This document shows, one piece after another, positions 62,607-64,000 of a stretch of 64,000 nucleotides of DNA. This DNA is from Chlorocebus sabaeus. Taxonomy: Eukaryota; Chordata; Mammalia; Primates; Cercopithecidae. Each line of letters opens with the position of its first letter. The stretch's first letter is position 1. The stretch lies in NCBI RefSeq assembly GCF_047675955.1, contig NC_132917.1, forward strand, positions 10,448,501 to 10,512,500, read 5' to 3'. The notes beneath the pieces were generated by a model, which did no database searches, had not been told where the DNA came from, and saw only the letters and a list, made by a program, of their open reading frames with translations. Made by a program: the position numbers and the translations under genes.

Positions 62607-64000
62607 TATAATTTTGGAAAATGATGTGCTAAATACAGATAAACAAGGTGTGCTGGAGCTTCTAAGTTAAGGCACCTTCATGAGTCTTCAACATGGACAT
62701 CAGTCCAAGGTTTTTTTCCCTTATCAGTCTGATAGCAAAAGTAATCTTCCAGGGTCACTATTTACATCTCCTGGAACACATGGTGGGAAGCTCTGCCAGA
62801 CTTTCCCCATCAAGGTAGGAGCTTGGAGAGGAGCTTGTAAGCAGTGGTTATTGTTCTGCAGACAAATTTCAGTGCAGAAAAAGGACTAGGACTAGCCTCT
62901 CTCCCACGGCTGCATCGGAAGGCCTTGCTGCCATGTGGGGGATCCAGGAGGATCTATGGGCCCATTAGTGCTTCTCCCGGGTGCTCCTGCCTCCTCTTCC
63001 CTACTAGTTCACCATAGCCTCCAGCACTCCTGTCACAGAGGGAGGAGAAGGACAGATGCAGACAGACACACTTGTATCAGGAACAGCCTCAGACTTGATG
63101 AGGAACTGTACTAAATGAAATTTTAAAATTAGATTTGTGGCTGAATCCCAGTTTTACCACTATACAATCTTAAACGACATTAAAGCATAGATTTTTCCTC
63201 TTAAATTTTACTGAAATTTTAGGAGATACATATGCAAATATGGGAAAAACTCAAGATTCTACCTGAGCGTATCAAACATGCAGTATAGAGACTTCTATGA
63301 ACAACTGCCTGAATAAGTAAAATTTACTGAAAACCTGAACTCAAGTAAAACTGAGATTTAATAATTAAAATGTTTATCAAGTAAGGAAACAAACACATCA
63401 AACATTAATTGACACATTCCTCAAAAACAGTTTCAAAGCCTCTGCTTGATTCAGTTATGAGGCCATAACTGAATTTAAGCAATTCTTCATACTTTTTTTA
63501 TAAACAAAAATATAATTTCAGAGCCATCTTATTTTCATTTTACTACAAATTTTAAACTGATCTTCACCTCAGTTCCTTCCAATTTAGAAAACAGTGGGAA
63601 AAGGTTTGTATTTTCAGGTTACTGCAAAGTAGGTGCTCACTCAACCCAGCAGAGGGGCCTCTGTAGGAGCTGAGGTGGCCGCGCTGCAGACCTAGGATCC
63701 TTCTAGGCTGTGCTGCTCCTGCCCCATTTGACATCATTTGAGTTTCAGAGAGAATCAAGGATTGCTTCCAGGTATAAAGAAAATTGATAAGAAATTAGGA
63801 AGAGGCACAATGAGGTCCCTCCAAATGTGTATTTGGCTGATATAAGTGATAAATGTAAGAGGGCAAATTTGCTCTCAGCAAACAGAATTAACTGAAAAGC
63901 TTTTTGCACTTAGAATAATGAAGTTTTTTTAATTACTTGGCAAGCCTCCTGATGCAGGTTGGGAAAATTTTAGAGAAATCAGAGAGGAATGGGTACAGGA
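62607..64000. other. AT-rich single-copy-looking sequence, no gene established
   Basis: 1.4 kb. A donor-like minus-strand CTGAGGTGAAG is at about 63564-63574, but the frame next to it (63564-63758, minus) has no recognised motif or acceptor. It may be intronic to the candidate minus-strand gene. Confidence 0.35.

Noticed and set aside
63564..63758. Upstream exon of the minus-strand candidate gene next to a CTGAGGTGAAG donor
   Set aside because: The frame shows no similarity in character to the basic tail at 59536-59655, has no clear acceptor, and the donor match is only moderate.

Overview
The window is primate genomic DNA, most likely from an Old World monkey. It is packed with Alu elements, ancient MIR, L2 and L1M fragments, and MaLR/ERVL LTRs. 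There is no bacterial-style gene organisation: no operons, ribosome-binding sites or dense ORFs. The Old World monkey call rests on one young AluY-type element at 60487-60770. It carries GATCCGGCCA in its right arm where the human AluY consensus reads GATCGCGCCA, together with AATGGCGTAAACCC and GGCGAGGTGGCGGGCGCC. As I recall, this combination is typical of cercopithecid AluYRa-type elements.

Layout. 1-5.5 kb: ancient LINE-1 and MIR pieces, including a decayed L1/HAL1 ORF1 fragment on the minus strand, and two Alus. 5.5-8.0 kb: a 2.5-kb CA-rich satellite-like block with 241-bp and 367-bp tandem duplications inside it. 8-16 kb: GC-rich sequence with two minisatellites (11.6-12.2 kb and 13.8-14.1 kb), MaLR LTRs and MIRs. 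16-22 kb: Alus, a MaLR LTR, an AT-rich candidate conserved element and two paralogous segments of about 77 bp. 23.9-25.1 kb: a G-rich minisatellite of about 27-bp units. 26-36 kb: Alu-dense sequence with L1M, L2, MLT1 and a complete MLT2A-like solo LTR. 36-50 kb: mostly single-copy sequence with scattered repeats. 50.5-56 kb: Alu and L2 rich, with nested insertions and an AluY carrying a 5' inversion. 58.4-59.0 kb: a MaLR LTR nested in a Tigger/MER28-like DNA transposon. 59.2-64 kb: a possible minus-strand terminal exon, then intron-like sequence with further Alus and an L2.

Coding potential is minimal. Every long open frame lies in tandem repeats or Alus. The one segment with the hallmarks of a real exon is on the minus strand at 59536-59655. 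It has a strong polypyrimidine/AG acceptor, an open frame of 39 very basic, Gln/Lys-rich residues, a stop codon, and an AATAAA signal about 310 bp downstream. I do not recognise the protein. If the exon is real, the region to its right is the last intron of a minus-strand gene whose other exons lie beyond 64000, and the region to its left is intergenic.

No previously undescribed biological system is visible. The notable content is repeat biology: several VNTRs in 20 kb (suggesting a subtelomeric or VNTR-rich, GC-rich domain), higher-order structure in the CA array, a twin-priming-like Alu, two composite Alu insertions, and a few candidate regulatory or unique elements. All family names come from memory of consensus sequences; no database search was run.
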